Shown: positions 43,482 through 54,126, counted from the stretch's first letter. The stretch is DNA of 64,000 nt from Rhizobium deserti (GCF_004358025.1 NZ_SMTL01000003.1:248001-312000), one strand, 5' to 3'. Program-made: numbers and translations. The notes: a model not told the origin generated them from the letters alone.

Positions 43482-44678
43482 TCAGGCGGATTTTTTCATA
43501 TCGCGAGCCGCAAGCTTTTCGGCTGCTTTCTCGATACGTGAAAGGCCTTCGCGGGCCTCCTCGGCGCTGACGATGAGCGGCGGCAGCAGACGGACGACAT
43601 TGTCGCCCGCCGGCACGACCAGCGTCTGCTCGTCGCGTATGGCTGTCACCAAGTCTCCGGACGGCACCTTGGCCTTGATCCCCAGCAAAAGTCCTTCGCC
43701 GCGAATGTCTTCGATCACATCAGGGAAGCGATCCTTCAGCCCCGCCAGTCCCTGGCGGAAGACCAGCGCCACGTCGCGCACGCTTTCGAGAAAACCGTCC
43801 GCCAGCACCACGTCCAGCACGGCATTGCCGACCGCCATGGCAAGAGGATTGCCGCCATAGGTCGTGCCATGGGTGCCGGCCGTCATGCCGGAAGCAGCCT
43901 CAGCGGTTGCAAGGCAAGCGCCCAGCGGAAAGCCGCCGCCGATGCCCTTGGCGAGCGCCATGATGTCCGGGGTCACGCCGGTCCACTCATAGGCAAAAAG
44001 CCTGCCGGTGCGTCCGAGACCACATTGGACCTCGTCGAAAATCAGCAGCGCGCCGCTCTCGTCGCAGATCTGGCGCAGAGCCTGCAGGAATTCCTTTGGC
44101 ACCGGCCTGATGCCGCCTTCGCCCTGGATAGGCTCGATGAGGATGGCAGCCGTGGTTTCCGTGACAGCGGCCTTCAGGGCTTCCAGGTCGCCGAAGGGCA
44201 CCTGGTCGAAGCCCTCGACCTTGGGGCCGAAGCCTTCCAGATATTTCGCCTGGCCGCCGGCCGCAATCGTTGCCAGGGTGCGGCCGTGGAAGGCGCCCTC
44301 GAAGGTGATGATGTGGAACCGCTCCGGATGTCCCTTCACGAACTGATAGCGGCGCGCCGTCTTGATGGCGCATTCCAGCGCCTCGGCACCGGAATTGGTG
44401 AAGAACACCTTGTCGGCAAAGGAATTATCCGCCAGCCGGCGCGACAGCATCTCCTGACCCGGCACTTCATAAAGGTTCGATACGTGCCAGACCTTATCGG
44501 CCTGCGACTTCAACGTATCGACGAGATGCGGATGCGCGTGACCGAGCGAATTGACGGCGACGCCGGATCCGAAGTCTAGATATCGCTCGCCCTTTTCCGT
44601 CACAAGCCATACGCCTTCGCCGCGCTCGAAGCGTAGCGGAGCACGGGCAAAGGTGTCGAAAAGCGCGGCTTCGGCCAT
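43482..44678 (-). CDS. argD: Acetylornithine aminotransferase
   Basis: A 398-residue class III PLP aminotransferase of arginine synthesis, also able to act on succinyldiaminopimelate in some bacteria. The PLP Lys is in [34 protein letters not shown] carries the Asp that binds the pyridine nitrogen; [20 protein letters not shown] is the phosphate-binding block. The start ATG 44678 fits the family. Position directly upstream of argF supports the arginine role. Confidence 0.95.
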   Translation of the reverse strand: MAEAALFDTFARAPLRFERGEGVWLVTEKGERYLDFGSGVAVNSLGHAHPHLVDTLKSQADKVWHVSNLYEVPGQEMLSRRLADNSFADKVFFTNSGAEALECAIKTARRYQFVKGHPERFHIITFEGAFHGRTLATIAAGGQAKYLEGFGPKVEGFDQVPFGDLEALKAAVTETTAAILIEPIQGEGGIRPVPKEFLQALRQICDESGALLIFDEVQCGLGRTGRLFAYEWTGVTPDIMALAKGIGGGFPLGACLATAEAASGMTAGTHGTTYGGNPLAMAVGNAVLDVVLADGFLESVRDVALVFRQGLAGLKDRFPDVIEDIRGEGLLLGIKAKVPSGDLVTAIRDEQTLVVPAGDNVVRLLPPLIVSAEEAREGLSRIEKAAEKLAARDMKKSA

Positions 44679-45076
44679 GGCGACATTACTCCTTGCGGCG
44701 ACACGGGCGGGACTGCCCGTGAAATCAAAATGCCGCCCACGGGGCGGCGTCGGCACTATCATCGCTCAAGCCCGGGATGTCAACAAAACAGGGCAAATGG
44801 AGTGCTTCCGGCCGGCGTTTTGAGCGTCCAAAGCAATGTGACAAAAATGACTCTTTCAGGCAGCAAGTTGGGGAAAACCAAGAAATCGATTCGCAGGGAT
44901 TCCGCCGACTCTTGCCACGGAGTCAGCCTCACACTAGGTTAACGATCAATTACTAGACTGCATGCGGCGGAACTAGTCACCTATCAGCATAGATATAGTG
45001 GTTGCTGCGGAATCATATCCGCAGCAAAGGTGGAAGGATTCTGCATGCCATCAACGTTCAAAGGCGGAGAACGGGC
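44679..45076 (+). promoter_or_regulatory. Regulatory region upstream of gcrA with clustered GANTC sites and a near-CtrA box
   Basis: No gene is visible in this 398-base gap. It has six GANTC sites, the target of the CcrM methyltransferase, at 44849, 44888, 44898, 44907, 44920 and 45037 (first base of each); four fall within 37 bases. A TTAA-N7-TTAC element at 44939-44953 differs at one base from the TTAA-N7-TTAA CtrA box. Near argD there are two G+C-rich hairpins (CACGGGC/GCCCGTG, and CCGCCC/GGGCGG). Confidence 0.6.
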
Positions 45077-45619
45077 ATGAATTGGACAGACGAGCGCGTC
45101 GAAAAGCTGAAGCGGCTATGGTCGGAAGGCCTGAGCGCCAGCCAGATCGCGGCACAACTCGGCGGCGTCAGCCGCAATGCGGTGATTGGCAAGGTTCACC
45201 GGTTGAACCTTCCGGGCCGCGCGAAAGCCGGCGGCACGGTGGCGACCAGCCGCAATGCAGGCAAGCGTCCAGCCGCAGCGCCGCGCGCTCCCAATTATGC
45301 AGCCCGCGCCACGACCACCCGGACCGTGACCCACGCTGCCGTCGGCGCGACTGCGCTGAAGGAAGAGATCGGCGTCGATGCCGTCCAGGAAATGCAATTC
45401 GTCCCCAAGAGCAATGTCGTCGTGCCGATTTCGCGGCAGCTCGCCTTGACCGACCTGACGGAACGCACCTGCAAGTGGCCGGTCGGCGATCCGCTGAAGG
45501 ACGATTTCCACTTCTGCGGCTGCGAATCCCCCGACGCTTCGCCTTATTGCACCTATCATGCGCGTCTGGCTTATCAGCCGGCGCATGACCGCCGCCGCGC
45601 CGCCGCCATGCGCGCTTAA
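45077..45619 (+). CDS. gcrA: GcrA cell cycle regulator
   Basis: A 180-residue GcrA protein, a sigma70-associated cell-cycle regulator restricted to alphaproteobacteria that reads CcrM-methylated promoters. The N-terminal DNA-binding domain is MNWTDERVEKLKRLWSEGLSASQIAAQLGG..SRNAVIGKVHRL; the C-terminal part has the conserved TCKWPVGDPLKDDFHFCGCESPDASPYCTYHARLAY with its Cys/His set. A Thr/Ala/Arg-rich linker joins them. Start ATG 45077 with a GGAGA site. It is monocistronic, followed by a terminator. Confidence 0.96.
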   Translation: MNWTDERVEKLKRLWSEGLSASQIAAQLGGVSRNAVIGKVHRLNLPGRAKAGGTVATSRNAGKRPAAAPRAPNYAARATTTRTVTHAAVGATALKEEIGVDAVQEMQFVPKSNVVVPISRQLALTDLTERTCKWPVGDPLKDDFHFCGCESPDASPYCTYHARLAYQPAHDRRRAAAMRA

Positions 45620-45642
45620 CAGCGGACCGATCCAAAACGAAG

Positions 45643-45666
45643 AGCGGGCCTGTGGTCCGCTTTTTT
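45643..45666 (+). terminator. Rho-independent terminator of gcrA
   Basis: Stem AGCGGGCC / GGTCCGCT with one G-T pair and a 3-base loop, followed by six T residues. Confidence 0.85.
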
Positions 45667-45798
45667 GTTGGTGATCACAGTCGTAGCCGAGGCTTGCAGT
45701 CGGAAGCCGCGTCCCCTATCTATGGCCGGCGAGGACGACCTCCCCCAACACGGGCATGACACCGGGACGACCCGGAAGCAAAGCTCAAAGGTCCCTCC

Positions 45799-46257
45799 AT
45801 GCGCTCGACATCAGACCGTATCCGCCACGCCATCAGCTTCGAGATCATCGGCCTCGCGCTCGTCACACCGCTCGGCGCATTGGCCTTCGATCAACCATGG
45901 TCGGCGATCGGGATCGTGGGTGTCGCAGGTGCGACGCTCGCAACCGGCTGGAACTATTTATATAATCTAGGCTTCGATCACCTGATGCAGCGGCTGACCG
46001 GCAGCAGCCGCAAAAGCGTGGCGGTCAGGGTGGCTCACGCCCTTCTTTTCGAATTGGGCTTGCTGATCGTGCTGATGCCGATGATTGCCTGGTATCTGGA
46101 GGTAAGCCTCATCCAGGCGCTGGCGATGGACATATCCTTCGCCGCCTTCTACGTCGTCTATGCTTTTGCGTTCAACTGGATCTATGACCGGCTGTTTCCG
46201 CTGCCCGAATGGCAGGGGAAAACATTGCCTGAAAACGCTCAGGCTTCCATCGAATAG
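45799..46257 (+). CDS. PACE family efflux transporter
   Basis: A 152-residue four-helix membrane protein of the PACE (AceI-like) family. It consists of two related bacterial transmembrane pair domains: RIRHAISFEIIGLALVTPLGALAF at the N-terminus and RVAHALLFELGLLIVLMPMIAWYL in the second half, each with the conserved F-E after the first helix start. Members export chlorhexidine and short diamines; the physiological substrate here is unknown. Its 3' end overlaps phoB (convergent) by 19 bases. Confidence 0.87.
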   Translation: MRSTSDRIRHAISFEIIGLALVTPLGALAFDQPWSAIGIVGVAGATLATGWNYLYNLGFDHLMQRLTGSSRKSVAVRVAHALLFELGLLIVLMPMIAWYLEVSLIQALAMDISFAAFYVVYAFAFNWIYDRLFPLPEWQGKTLPENAQASIE

Positions 46258-46922
46258 CCGGCACCGCGAACGGTGCGGATGACATCCTGCATATTGGAGA
46301 AATTCAAGGCCTTGCGCAGGCGCCCCACATGCACGTCGACGGTCCGCTCGTCCACATAGATGTCATGGCCCCAGACGCCATCGAGCAATTGCGAGCGCGA
46401 GAAGACACGGCCGGGCGACGCCATGAGGAATTCCAGGAGGCGGAACTCGGTCGGCCCCAGCCTCACTTCGCGGCTCTTACGATGGACACGATGCGTCTCG
46501 CGATCGAGCTCGATATCGCCGCAACGCAGGACGCTCGAAAGGACCTCCGGCTTGGCACGCCGCAGCATGGCCTTGACGCGGGCCATCAGCTCGGGCGTCG
46601 AGAAGGGCTTGACGACATAATCGTCGGCACCAGTCGCAAGGCCGCGCACCCGTTCGCTTTCTTCGCCGCGCGCCGTCAGCATGATGATCGGCAGACGTTC
46701 GGTTTCCGGGCGTACGCGCAACCGCCGGCACAATTCGATACCGGAAACGCCGGGCAGCATCCAGTCGAGGATGAGGAGGTCCGGCGTGCGTTCCTGCAGG
46801 CGGATCTCCGCCTCGTCGCCACGCAGGATCGTTTCCACCTCATAACCTTCGGCTTCGAGGTTATAGCGAAGAAGCACGCTTAGTGCTTCCTCGTCTTCCA
46901 CGACTGCTATTTTCGGCTGCAT
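46239..46922 (-). CDS. phoB: Phosphate regulon response regulator PhoB
   Basis: A 227-residue OmpR-type regulator. Receiver: acidic pair VVEDEEALS, phospho-Asp in LLILDWMLPGVSG (Asp53 region), Thr in IIMLTARGEE, Lys in DDYVVKPFS. Winged-helix DNA-binding domain: LGPTEFRLLEFLMASPGRVFSRSQLLDGVWGHDIYVDERTVDVHVGRLRKAL. It activates phosphate-starvation genes at Pho boxes. It ends the pst-phoU-phoB order and is 28 bases after phoU. Confidence 0.97.
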   Translation of the reverse strand: MQPKIAVVEDEEALSVLLRYNLEAEGYEVETILRGDEAEIRLQERTPDLLILDWMLPGVSGIELCRRLRVRPETERLPIIMLTARGEESERVRGLATGADDYVVKPFSTPELMARVKAMLRRAKPEVLSSVLRCGDIELDRETHRVHRKSREVRLGPTEFRLLEFLMASPGRVFSRSQLLDGVWGHDIYVDERTVDVHVGRLRKALNFSNMQDVIRTVRGAGYSMEA

Positions 46923-46950
46923 TCTCGCTCTGCTCCGTCACCAGTCCAGT

Positions 46951-47661
46951 TCAGCTGTTGGCAGCGCCGAGCGTGTTCGACGTGTCATCCTTCGGGCGCT
47001 CGCCTTCCGGCTGGGCACCCGTCGTCATGTAATAGATGGTTTCGGCGATATTGGTCGCATGGTCGCCGATACGCTCGATGTTCTTGGCGCAGAAGAGCAG
47101 ATGCGTGCAGGTGGTGATGTTGCGCGGATCTTCCATCATGTAGGTCAGCAATTCGCGGAACAGCGACGTGTACATGGCGTCGATTTCTTCGTCGCGCAGC
47201 CGGATGGCTTCCGCCTTCTCGACCGAGCGGCTGACGTAAACGTCGAGAACTTCCTTGAGCTGAACCAGGGCCAGATCCGACAGATGCTCGAGACCACGCG
47301 CCAGCTTGCGCGGCACGCCGCCTTGAACGGCGATCACGCGCTTGGCGGTATTCTTGCCAAGGTCGCCGACCCGCTCCAGGTCGGCAGCGATCCGCAGCGA
47401 GCCGACGATTTCACGCAGGTCGGCGGCGACCGGCTGGCGGCGGGCAATGGTGATGATCGCCTTTTCCTGGATCTCACGCTCGGATTGGTCGAGGCCGACA
47501 TCGTCAGCGATGACCTTCTGGGCGAGTGCCGAATCCGAGTTGACGAGGGCACGGACCGCGTCCGTGCACATCTGCTCGGCCAGCCCGCCCATTTCGGAAA
47601 TGCGGCGGGTCAGATACTGCAATTCCTCGTCATAAGCGGACAGGATATGGGTCGAGGCCAT
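46951..47661 (-). CDS. phoU: Phosphate transport regulator PhoU
   Basis: A 236-residue helical protein with two PhoU repeats (first about 15-105 with LTRRISEMGGLAEQM and ADLERVGDLGKNTAKRV, second about 125-210 with ICTHLLFCAKNIERIGDHATNIAE-like sequence). The E-R-I-G-D-H-x-x-N-I motif is the metal cluster site. It restrains the Pst transporter and PhoR signalling when phosphate is sufficient. Start ATG 47661 with a GGAAAAA site. Gap to pstB is 53 bases. Confidence 0.96.
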   Translation of the reverse strand: MASTHILSAYDEELQYLTRRISEMGGLAEQMCTDAVRALVNSDSALAQKVIADDVGLDQSEREIQEKAIITIARRQPVAADLREIVGSLRIAADLERVGDLGKNTAKRVIAVQGGVPRKLARGLEHLSDLALVQLKEVLDVYVSRSVEKAEAIRLRDEEIDAMYTSLFRELLTYMMEDPRNITTCTHLLFCAKNIERIGDHATNIAETIYYMTTGAQPEGERPKDDTSNTLGAANS

Positions 47662-47714
47662 GGTTTTTCCTTCCAGATGCACAGGTCACGGCATTGGTGA
47701 GTTGCAAAAATCGA

Positions 47715-48518
47715 TCAGCCGAAGCGGCCGGTGACATAGTCCTGCGTCCGCTTCTCCTGCGGGGAGGTGAAGATCTTGGCAGTCTCATCGAATTCCACCA
47801 GTTCGCCTAGATACATGAAGGCGGTCTGGCGGGACACGCGGGCCGCCTGCTGCATGTTATGGGTAACGATGACGATGGTGTAATCGGCGCGCAGTTCGTC
47901 GATCAGTTCCTCGATCTTGGCTGTCGACAGCGGATCGAGCGCCGATGCCGGTTCATCGAGCAGGATGATCTCCGGCTTCACCGCAACGGTGCGGGCGATG
48001 CAAAGGCGCTGCTGCTGGCCGCCCGACAGGCTGAGCCCGCTGGCGTTGAGCTTGTCCTTGACCTCGTTCCAGAGGGCGGCGCGGCGCAGTGCCGCTTCGA
48101 CCCGCTCGTCCATGTCGCTTTTGTTGAGGTTCTCGTAGAGCTTGATGCCGAAGGAGATGTTCTCATAGATCGACATGGGGAAGGGCGTCGGCTTCTGGAA
48201 GACCATGCCCACCTTGGTGCGAAGCAGGTTGAGATCCTGGTTGCGATCCAGGATGTTCTGGCCGTCGACCAGCACTTCGCCTTCTGCCCGCTGCTTCGGG
48301 TAGAGTTCGTAGATGCGGTTCAGCACGCGAAGCAGAGTCGACTTGCCACAACCCGACGGGCCGATGAAAGCCGTCACGCTGCGTTCCGGCAGCTGCAGCG
48401 AGATGTTCTTCAGAGCCTTGGATTCACCGTAGTAGAAGTTGAGATTCTTTATCTCGATCTTCGCCCGGTCATTGGCTTGCTGCGGCGCGGTTTTTTCGAG
48501 GGAAACCATGTTGGTCAT
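47715..48518 (-). CDS. pstB: Phosphate ABC transporter ATPase PstB
   Basis: A 267-residue ABC ATPase. Walker A is GPSGCGKST, the signature is [14 protein letters not shown], Walker B is [13 protein letters not shown], and the H-loop is in [14 protein letters not shown]. The family-typical [15 protein letters not shown] block is present. It powers the PstSCAB high-affinity phosphate uptake system. Confidence 0.97.
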   Translation of the reverse strand: MTNMVSLEKTAPQQANDRAKIEIKNLNFYYGESKALKNISLQLPERSVTAFIGPSGCGKSTLLRVLNRIYELYPKQRAEGEVLVDGQNILDRNQDLNLLRTKVGMVFQKPTPFPMSIYENISFGIKLYENLNKSDMDERVEAALRRAALWNEVKDKLNASGLSLSGGQQQRLCIARTVAVKPEIILLDEPASALDPLSTAKIEELIDELRADYTIVIVTHNMQQAARVSRQTAFMYLGELVEFDETAKIFTSPQEKRTQDYVTGRFG

Positions 48519-49355
48519 CTATCCTTTGCGTCCGGTGAGGCTGCGGGCGAAAATGCTGAGGCCCAGCACGGTAAGGGTGATTATGAGAGCGCCGGTCCAA
48601 GCCAATTGCTGCCATTCCTCGTAAGGGCTCAGCGCGAACTGGAAGATGGTAACCGGAAGACTTGCCATCGGAGCATTGAGATCGCTGCTCCAGAACTGGT
48701 TGTTGAGAGCGGTGAACAGCAGCGGCGCCGTTTCACCGGAGATGCGGGCAATGGCGAGAAGGATGCCGGTGACGATGCCCGAGAGGGCTGCCCGATAGGC
48801 GACCGACCGGATGACGATCCAGCGCGGAGCGCCGATGGCGGTGCCCGCCTCGCGCAGCGCATTGGGAACGAGGTTGAGCATGTCTTCGGTGGTGCGCACC
48901 ACGACCGGGATCACCAGAACCGCCAGCGCGAAGGCACCAGCAATCGCTGAGAAGTGCCCCATCGGCCGGACGATCAGTTCATAAACGAACAGTCCGACGA
49001 TGATCGAAGGCGCCGACAGGAGAATGTCGTTGATGAAGCGGACCGCCGTTGTCAGCTTGGAGAAGCGGCCATACTCAGCCATATATGTGCCGGCCATGAT
49101 GCCGATCGGGGTGCCGATTATGACCGCGATGACGGTGATGACCAAGCTGCCGACAATGGCGTTGAGCAGGCCGCCCGCTTCGCCGGGAGGCGGTGTCATT
49201 TCGGTAAAGACTGCGACGTTCAGGCCGGCAACGCCGTTATAAAGCAGCGCGCCGAGGATCAGGGCGAGCCAGGCGAGGCCGATTGCGGCAGCGACCACGC
49301 AGAGAACCATCATGATGCCGTTGGTTGCTTTGCGGCGAGGATAGATTGAGGACAT
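48519..49355 (-). CDS. pstA: Phosphate ABC transporter permease PstA
   Basis: A 278-residue permease with six membrane segments and the cytoplasmic EAA-type loop in [76 protein letters not shown] is the characteristic segment. It abuts pstB (no gap) and begins two bases after the pstC stop; GGGAG precedes the start by about seven bases. Confidence 0.96.
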   Translation of the reverse strand: MSSIYPRRKATNGIMMVLCVVAAAIGLAWLALILGALLYNGVAGLNVAVFTEMTPPPGEAGGLLNAIVGSLVITVIAVIIGTPIGIMAGTYMAEYGRFSKLTTAVRFINDILLSAPSIIVGLFVYELIVRPMGHFSAIAGAFALAVLVIPVVVRTTEDMLNLVPNALREAGTAIGAPRWIVIRSVAYRAALSGIVTGILLAIARISGETAPLLFTALNNQFWSSDLNAPMASLPVTIFQFALSPYEEWQQLAWTGALIITLTVLGLSIFARSLTGRKG

Positions 49356-49357
49356 TT

Positions 49358-50338
49358 TCAAGCTCCCGCCTTCCGACCGATCCGCATCAGCATGTAACGT
49401 GCGATCGCCAGGATAATCAACGTGATGAAAAATAGTATCAGGCCAAGCGCGATTAGCGAGGATGTATAGAGCTCGCCGTCGGCTTCGGTAAATTCATTGG
49501 CAATGGTAGCGGAAATCGTCGTGCCCGGCGCGAATAGCGAAGGGCTGATGCGGTGGGCATTGCCGATCACGAAGGTGACGGCCATGGTTTCGCCCAACGC
49601 GCGGCCAAGCCCGAGCATGATGCCGCCCATGATGCCGACGCGGGTGTAAGGAATGACAATGCGGCGGATGACTTCCCAAGTGGTGCAGCCGATGCCGTAG
49701 GCGGATTCCTTGAGGACCGCAGGCACCGTGTCGAAGACATCCTTGGTAATCGAGGTCACGAAAGGCAGAACCATGATCGCGAGGATCATCGCCGAGGTCA
49801 GCATGCCGATCCCGTAGGGCGGGCCGGCAAACAGGCTGGAAAGACCCGGAACATCCTTGAAAAGATTGATCACGAAAGGCTGGATCGTCGTCTGAACGAA
49901 GGGAGCAAAAACAAACAGGCCCCAGATGCCGTAGATGATGCTGGGGATGCCGGCCAGCAGTTCGACTGCAATCCCGATCGGGCGGCGCAGCGGACGCGGG
50001 CAGAGCTCCGTCAGGAAGATCGCAATGCCGATGCCGATCGGAACGGCGATCAGGATGGCGATCGCCGAGGTCACGACGGTACCGTATATCGGAGCAAGAG
50101 CGCCGAATTTCTCGGTGACCGGATTCCAGCTTTCCGTGGTGAGGAAGCTGAAGCCGAAGGTCGAGAGGGCCTGCCAGGATCCGACGACGAGCGAGATCGC
50201 TACGCCACTCAGGATCAGCAGAACCAGGATCGCTGCAGCTCGGGAAATACCCGCAAAGACCGCATCGGTCAAAGCGAAACGCTTTACAGCCTTGTCGCGC
50301 CGCGCATCAACGCGCTGTTCCGCCATTGCCAACGTCAT
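49358..50338 (-). CDS. pstC: Phosphate ABC transporter permease PstC
   Basis: A 326-residue permease with six to seven membrane segments, including [43 protein letters not shown] and the EAA-type loop [52 protein letters not shown]. It pairs with PstA to form the channel. The first Met ([10 protein letters not shown]) may be replaced by the Met four residues later. Gap to pstS is 68 bases and contains a strong hairpin. Confidence 0.96.
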   Translation of the reverse strand: MTLAMAEQRVDARRDKAVKRFALTDAVFAGISRAAAILVLLILSGVAISLVVGSWQALSTFGFSFLTTESWNPVTEKFGALAPIYGTVVTSAIAILIAVPIGIGIAIFLTELCPRPLRRPIGIAVELLAGIPSIIYGIWGLFVFAPFVQTTIQPFVINLFKDVPGLSSLFAGPPYGIGMLTSAMILAIMVLPFVTSITKDVFDTVPAVLKESAYGIGCTTWEVIRRIVIPYTRVGIMGGIMLGLGRALGETMAVTFVIGNAHRISPSLFAPGTTISATIANEFTEADGELYTSSLIALGLILFFITLIILAIARYMLMRIGRKAGA

Positions 50339-50375
50339 ACTCCTATGCCCTCACTTATTCGTACCGGGGAAACGA

Positions 50376-50398
50376 GAGGGGCGCCGATGACGCCCCTC
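50376..50398 (-). promoter_or_regulatory. Intercistronic hairpin between pstS and pstC
   Basis: Perfect 8-bp stem GAGGGGCG / CGCCCCTC with a 7-base loop, nine bases after the pstS stop. Without a T-run it is more likely an RNA-stabilising or partial-termination element that lets pstS be made in excess of the permease genes. Confidence 0.65.
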
Positions 50399-50406
50399 CC
50401 AGAGGA

Positions 50407-51462
50407 TTACTTCGCGGCGAACAGCGACTTGCCGTCCTTGCCTACGACGTCCTTCTTCCACATGTCTTCGACGCTCTTGACGACGGCTTCCGGCATCGGA
50501 ACGTAGTCGAGTTCGTTCGCCATCTTGGCGCCGTTCTTGTAGGACCAGTCGAAGAACTTCAAAGCTTCGGCAGTCGCAGCAGCGTCATCCGGCTTCTTGT
50601 AGACGAGGATCCAGGTGGCAGCAGTCATCGGCCAGGATTCTGCACCCGGCTGGTTGGCGAGGATGACGCCATAACCCGGCTGCGAGTCCCACTTTGCATT
50701 GGCAGCGGCAGCCGAGAAGGATGCAGCAGTCGGCTCGACCTTCTTGCCGTCCTTGTTGATCATGTCGGCGTAGATCATCTTGTTCTGCTTGGCATAGGCA
50801 TATTCGACATAACCGATTGCGCCTGCAGCCTGCTTGACGTTGTTGGCAACGCCTTCGTTACCCTTGGCGCCGATGCCGACCGGCCATTCGAGAGCCGAGT
50901 TGACGCCAACCTTTTCCTTCCACTCCGGGCTGGTTTCGCCGAGGTAGTAAGCAAAGTTGTAGGTGGTACCCGACCCGTCCGAACGGTGAACGACGGCGAT
51001 TGCCTGCGAAGGCAGCTTGGAATCCGGGTTCAGCTTCTTGATGGCAGCATCATCCCAAGAGGTGATCTTGCCCATGAAGATGTCGGCAAGCGTCTTGCCG
51101 TCGAGAACCAGTTCGCCCGGATCAACGCCTTCGATGTTGACGACCGGTACGATGCCGCCCATGACCATCGGGAACTGAGCAAGACCGGAGGCTTCCAGAT
51201 CTTCGCCCTTCAAAGGCGCATCGGTTGCGCCGAAGGTAACGGTCTTCGCCTTGATCTGCTTGACGCCGCCGCCGGAGCCGATCGACTGGTAGTTCAAGCC
51301 GTTACCGGTTTCCTTCTTGTAGGCGTCAGCCCACTTTGCATAGATCGGGTAAGGGAAGGTAGCGCCGGCGCCGGAAATATCCGCTGCCTGGGCAACCGGA
51401 GAAATGAAGCTGGCGGCCGCAGCCGTAGCGACAGCAAAGGCTGTCGGGATGAAATGTCTCAT
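50407..51462 (-). CDS. pstS: Phosphate-binding protein PstS
   Basis: A 351-residue periplasmic protein that captures phosphate. Signal peptide residues 1-26 (ending PVAQAA), then [44 protein letters not shown] with the S-G-G-G phosphate loop, FGATDAPL, and [15 protein letters not shown], typical of PstS. Start ATG 51462. It is the first gene of the operon, with a leader of about 200 bases. Confidence 0.97.
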   Translation of the reverse strand: MRHFIPTAFAVATAAAASFISPVAQAADISGAGATFPYPIYAKWADAYKKETGNGLNYQSIGSGGGVKQIKAKTVTFGATDAPLKGEDLEASGLAQFPMVMGGIVPVVNIEGVDPGELVLDGKTLADIFMGKITSWDDAAIKKLNPDSKLPSQAIAVVHRSDGSGTTYNFAYYLGETSPEWKEKVGVNSALEWPVGIGAKGNEGVANNVKQAAGAIGYVEYAYAKQNKMIYADMINKDGKKVEPTAASFSAAAANAKWDSQPGYGVILANQPGAESWPMTAATWILVYKKPDDAAATAEALKFFDWSYKNGAKMANELDYVPMPEAVVKSVEDMWKKDVVGKDGKSLFAAK

Positions 51463-51683
51463 TGAGGTGCTCCTCTTTGGATCAAATCGACGCGAAGCGC
51501 CGACTAAAGCGCCCATAACAGGGCGGGATAACAGTTCGATGACGCAGCTTGCGCCATTGGGTCCGCCGTAGAAGCTGACTCCCGCCCCACAACTTTCCCC
51601 GATGGTTCTTGGTGCGACGCGGTCCCGGCTTGTCGCTCCCGCCGGCCCTCGCCAGCAACACTTAGCCGGTCTATCCCCGCTCT

Positions 51684-51715
51684 TTTATGTCAGTTCCGTA
51701 AAAGATTTATGACAA
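51684..51715 (-). promoter_or_regulatory. Pho-box-like site and -10 upstream of pstS
   Basis: On the minus strand 51698-51715 reads TTGTCATAAATCTTTTAC: a good first half (TTGTCAT), a 4-base A+T spacer and a degenerate second half (CTTTTAC, compare CTGTCAC). Eight bases later is CATAAA (51684-51689), fitting a -10. The rest of the 315-base gap 51463-51777 shows no gene. PhoB binding is inferred. Confidence 0.55.
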
Positions 51716-51777
51716 CTTAAATGACTGAAAAATATTGGATTTATTTTGAACAGCTGCGCAGACCAGCATCCTGTATG

Positions 51778-53094
51778 TCAGAACCTGACGGTAAATTCCG
51801 TGCCCTTGCCGATTTCGGATTTTACGATCAGGCGAGCCCGGTGACGGGTGAGGATGTGCTTGACTATGGCAAGGCCCAGCCCCGTCCCTTTCTTGGACCG
51901 GCTATCGGCGACGCTGACCCTGTAGAAGCGCTCTGTCAGCCTGGGAACGTGTTCGGCCGGAATGCCCGGCCCCTTGTCGACGATGCTGACTTCCACAGGC
52001 TGGGCAGTGCCGTTCTTCAGGAAGACCTCGACCAGTTCGCCTTCCTGACCGTATTTACAGGCATTCTCGATCAGATTTTCGAATACCTGCACGAGTTCAT
52101 CGCGGTCGCCGAGAACCTCCACCTTGCCCTCGGGCAGATGCAGGCGGATTTCGACACCCAGTTCGTCGGCAAGCGGCACCAGAGCATCGCGCACATGTGC
52201 GATCAGCGGCTTCAGATCCACCGACTGGTCAGGCGCAATGTGCGCCTTAAGCTCGAGGCGCGAAAGCGAAAGGAGATCGTCCACCAGCCGGCTCATGCGC
52301 GTCGCCTGGTCGAACATGATGCCGAGAAATCGTTCCCGAGCGGCCGGATCAGAGCGTGCCGGACCCTGCATGGTTTCGATGAAGCCGCGCAAAGACGCAA
52401 GCGGGGTTCGCAGTTCATGACTAGCATTGGCGACGAAGTCCGACCGCATGCGGTCGATGCGGCGCAATTCGGACACGTCCCGGAACGACAGGACATAGAG
52501 CTTCGTCGACGGCGGCACCACCCCGCTCAGATCAACGGGCGCCACGCGCAGGATGAACACCCGCTCGGACGGAAGCCGCTCGGAATGCTCCATCTGGTTC
52601 GGCTCATTGGTGGCGATGGTTTCGCGCACCATGTCCAGGATGCCCGGCGACCGCAACCTGGCCGACAGATGCGAGCCCAGGGGCAAGGCACCGAAGGACC
52701 GTTCGGCGGCATTGTTCTGGTAAAGAACCGTGACATCCTCTCCTACCACGAAGACGGGCATGTCCAGCGTTTCGAGCGTCGCGCCGATGAAGGGAAGCGG
52801 ATCGAAAAGAGGTTGGTCGACCTCAAGCTGCGGCGTCGTGTCGGCCGCAGGTTCGGCCGGCCGGCGGGCGATCGCCACGAAAACCAGAAGCAGCCAGCCG
52901 ACCAGCACGCCCGGCCAATCGAGGCCGGCAACAATGGCGATAAGCGCCAGTAACGACAAAAGCAGCAAGAGAGGCCGTTCGCGGCGCATGCTAAGAGCAA
53001 GTGCCGCCATAAATTTCCGCAGATTCGTCAGGACCTTTGTCAATTTCTTTTCTCGGCCTCTTCCCCTGAACACGCGCTCATATAACTCCTGCAT
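51778..53094 (-). CDS. phoR: Phosphate regulon sensor kinase PhoR
   Basis: A 438-residue membrane histidine kinase. A basic N-terminus precedes one or two close membrane segments (about 42-75, [18 protein letters not shown] and [14 protein letters not shown]), then a PAS domain ([26 protein letters not shown]), the phospho-acceptor helix [20 protein letters not shown], and an ATPase domain with [21 protein letters not shown] and [16 protein letters not shown]. It phosphorylates PhoB. The start is uncertain; an ATG at 53010 (MAALALSM) would remove 28 residues. Confidence 0.93.
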   Translation of the reverse strand: MQELYERVFRGRGREKKLTKVLTNLRKFMAALALSMRRERPLLLLLSLLALIAIVAGLDWPGVLVGWLLLVFVAIARRPAEPAADTTPQLEVDQPLFDPLPFIGATLETLDMPVFVVGEDVTVLYQNNAAERSFGALPLGSHLSARLRSPGILDMVRETIATNEPNQMEHSERLPSERVFILRVAPVDLSGVVPPSTKLYVLSFRDVSELRRIDRMRSDFVANASHELRTPLASLRGFIETMQGPARSDPAARERFLGIMFDQATRMSRLVDDLLSLSRLELKAHIAPDQSVDLKPLIAHVRDALVPLADELGVEIRLHLPEGKVEVLGDRDELVQVFENLIENACKYGQEGELVEVFLKNGTAQPVEVSIVDKGPGIPAEHVPRLTERFYRVSVADSRSKKGTGLGLAIVKHILTRHRARLIVKSEIGKGTEFTVRF

Positions 53095-53211
53095 GACAGA
53101 TATGCATCGCTTCGGAAGAAAAGATGCAGGCGCCGGCGGTTCTCCCCATCCAGCCGGCATCGACCAGAGAGAGCACAGCAGAACGTGACGCAAGAGACAA
53201 GGAACGATCTT

Positions 53212-54093
53212 ATGACGCAGAGCGGCGCAAACCCGGTGGTGGGATTGGAGATCGGTGGCAAGCACCGCAAATTCGACATCGACAACCCCGACCTGCCGGG
53301 CTGGGTGGAGGACCATGCGCTGGCCTCCGGCGGTTATCCCTATGACCACAAGATGGACAAGGAGAAATACGAAAAGCATCTCGAGCGGCTGCAGATCGAG
53401 CTCGTCAAGGTGCAGTTCTGGCTGCAAAACAGCGGCAAGCGGCTGATGGCTCTTTTCGAGGGCCGCGACGCAGCCGGCAAAGGTGGCACCATTTCCTCGC
53501 TGCGTGCCTATCTCAATCCGCGTTCAGCCCGCATCGTCGCACTAAGCAAGCCGACTGAAATCGAGGCTACCCAATGGTATTTCCAGCGGTATGTGAAGCA
53601 TTTCCCGAGTGCCGGCGAAATCGTTCTTTTCGACCGCTCCTGGTACAATCGCGCCGTGGTGGAGCCGGTCATGGGCTTCTGCACCGAGGATCAGTACAGG
53701 AACTTCATGCGGGCCGTGCCGCACTTCGAAGAGATGATCGTCGACGAGGGCATCTATTTCTTCAAGTTCTGGCTCGATATCGGCCAGGAAATGCAGCTGA
53801 AGCGCTTCCACGACCGGCGCCACGATCCCCTGAAAATGTGGAAGCTTTCTCCCATGGATATCGCGGCTCTCAACAAATGGGAGGATTACACGGAAAAGCG
53901 CGACCGCATGCTGGAGGAGACGCATAGCGACCGGGCTCCCTGGACGGTGGTGCTCGCCAACGACAAGCGGCGGGCGCATCTCAACATCATGCGCCAAATC
54001 CTGCTGTCACTGGATTATGAAGGCAAGGATGCCGACGCAATCGGCGAGATCGACAACAAGATCCTAGGCTTCGGCAAGACCTCCGTGAAATAA
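53212..54093 (+). CDS. ppk2: Polyphosphate kinase 2
   Basis: A 293-residue PPK2 enzyme that transfers phosphate between polyphosphate and nucleotides. Walker A is [13 protein letters not shown], the lid region contains [31 protein letters not shown], and Walker B is [17 protein letters not shown]. The N-terminal segment [17 protein letters not shown] is a class I mark. The ATG at 53212 has an AAGGA site; a GTG at 53185 is an alternative. It is divergent from phoR, tying polyphosphate turnover to the phosphate genes. Confidence 0.93.
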   Translation: MTQSGANPVVGLEIGGKHRKFDIDNPDLPGWVEDHALASGGYPYDHKMDKEKYEKHLERLQIELVKVQFWLQNSGKRLMALFEGRDAAGKGGTISSLRAYLNPRSARIVALSKPTEIEATQWYFQRYVKHFPSAGEIVLFDRSWYNRAVVEPVMGFCTEDQYRNFMRAVPHFEEMIVDEGIYFFKFWLDIGQEMQLKRFHDRRHDPLKMWKLSPMDIAALNKWEDYTEKRDRMLEETHSDRAPWTVVLANDKRRAHLNIMRQILLSLDYEGKDADAIGEIDNKILGFGKTSVK

Positions 54094-54126
54094 CCGGAGC
54101 CCAAACACTGCTCCGGCCCGGCCCGT

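Noticed and set aside
47231..47248. A third copy of the GTAAACGT operator core
   Set aside because: It lies inside phoU coding sequence and lacks the left half of the palindrome.
53080..53100. Pho box in the phoR-ppk2 intergenic region (CTGTCAT at the phoR start)
   Set aside because: Only one half-site matches and it overlaps the proposed phoR start codon; the second half does not fit.
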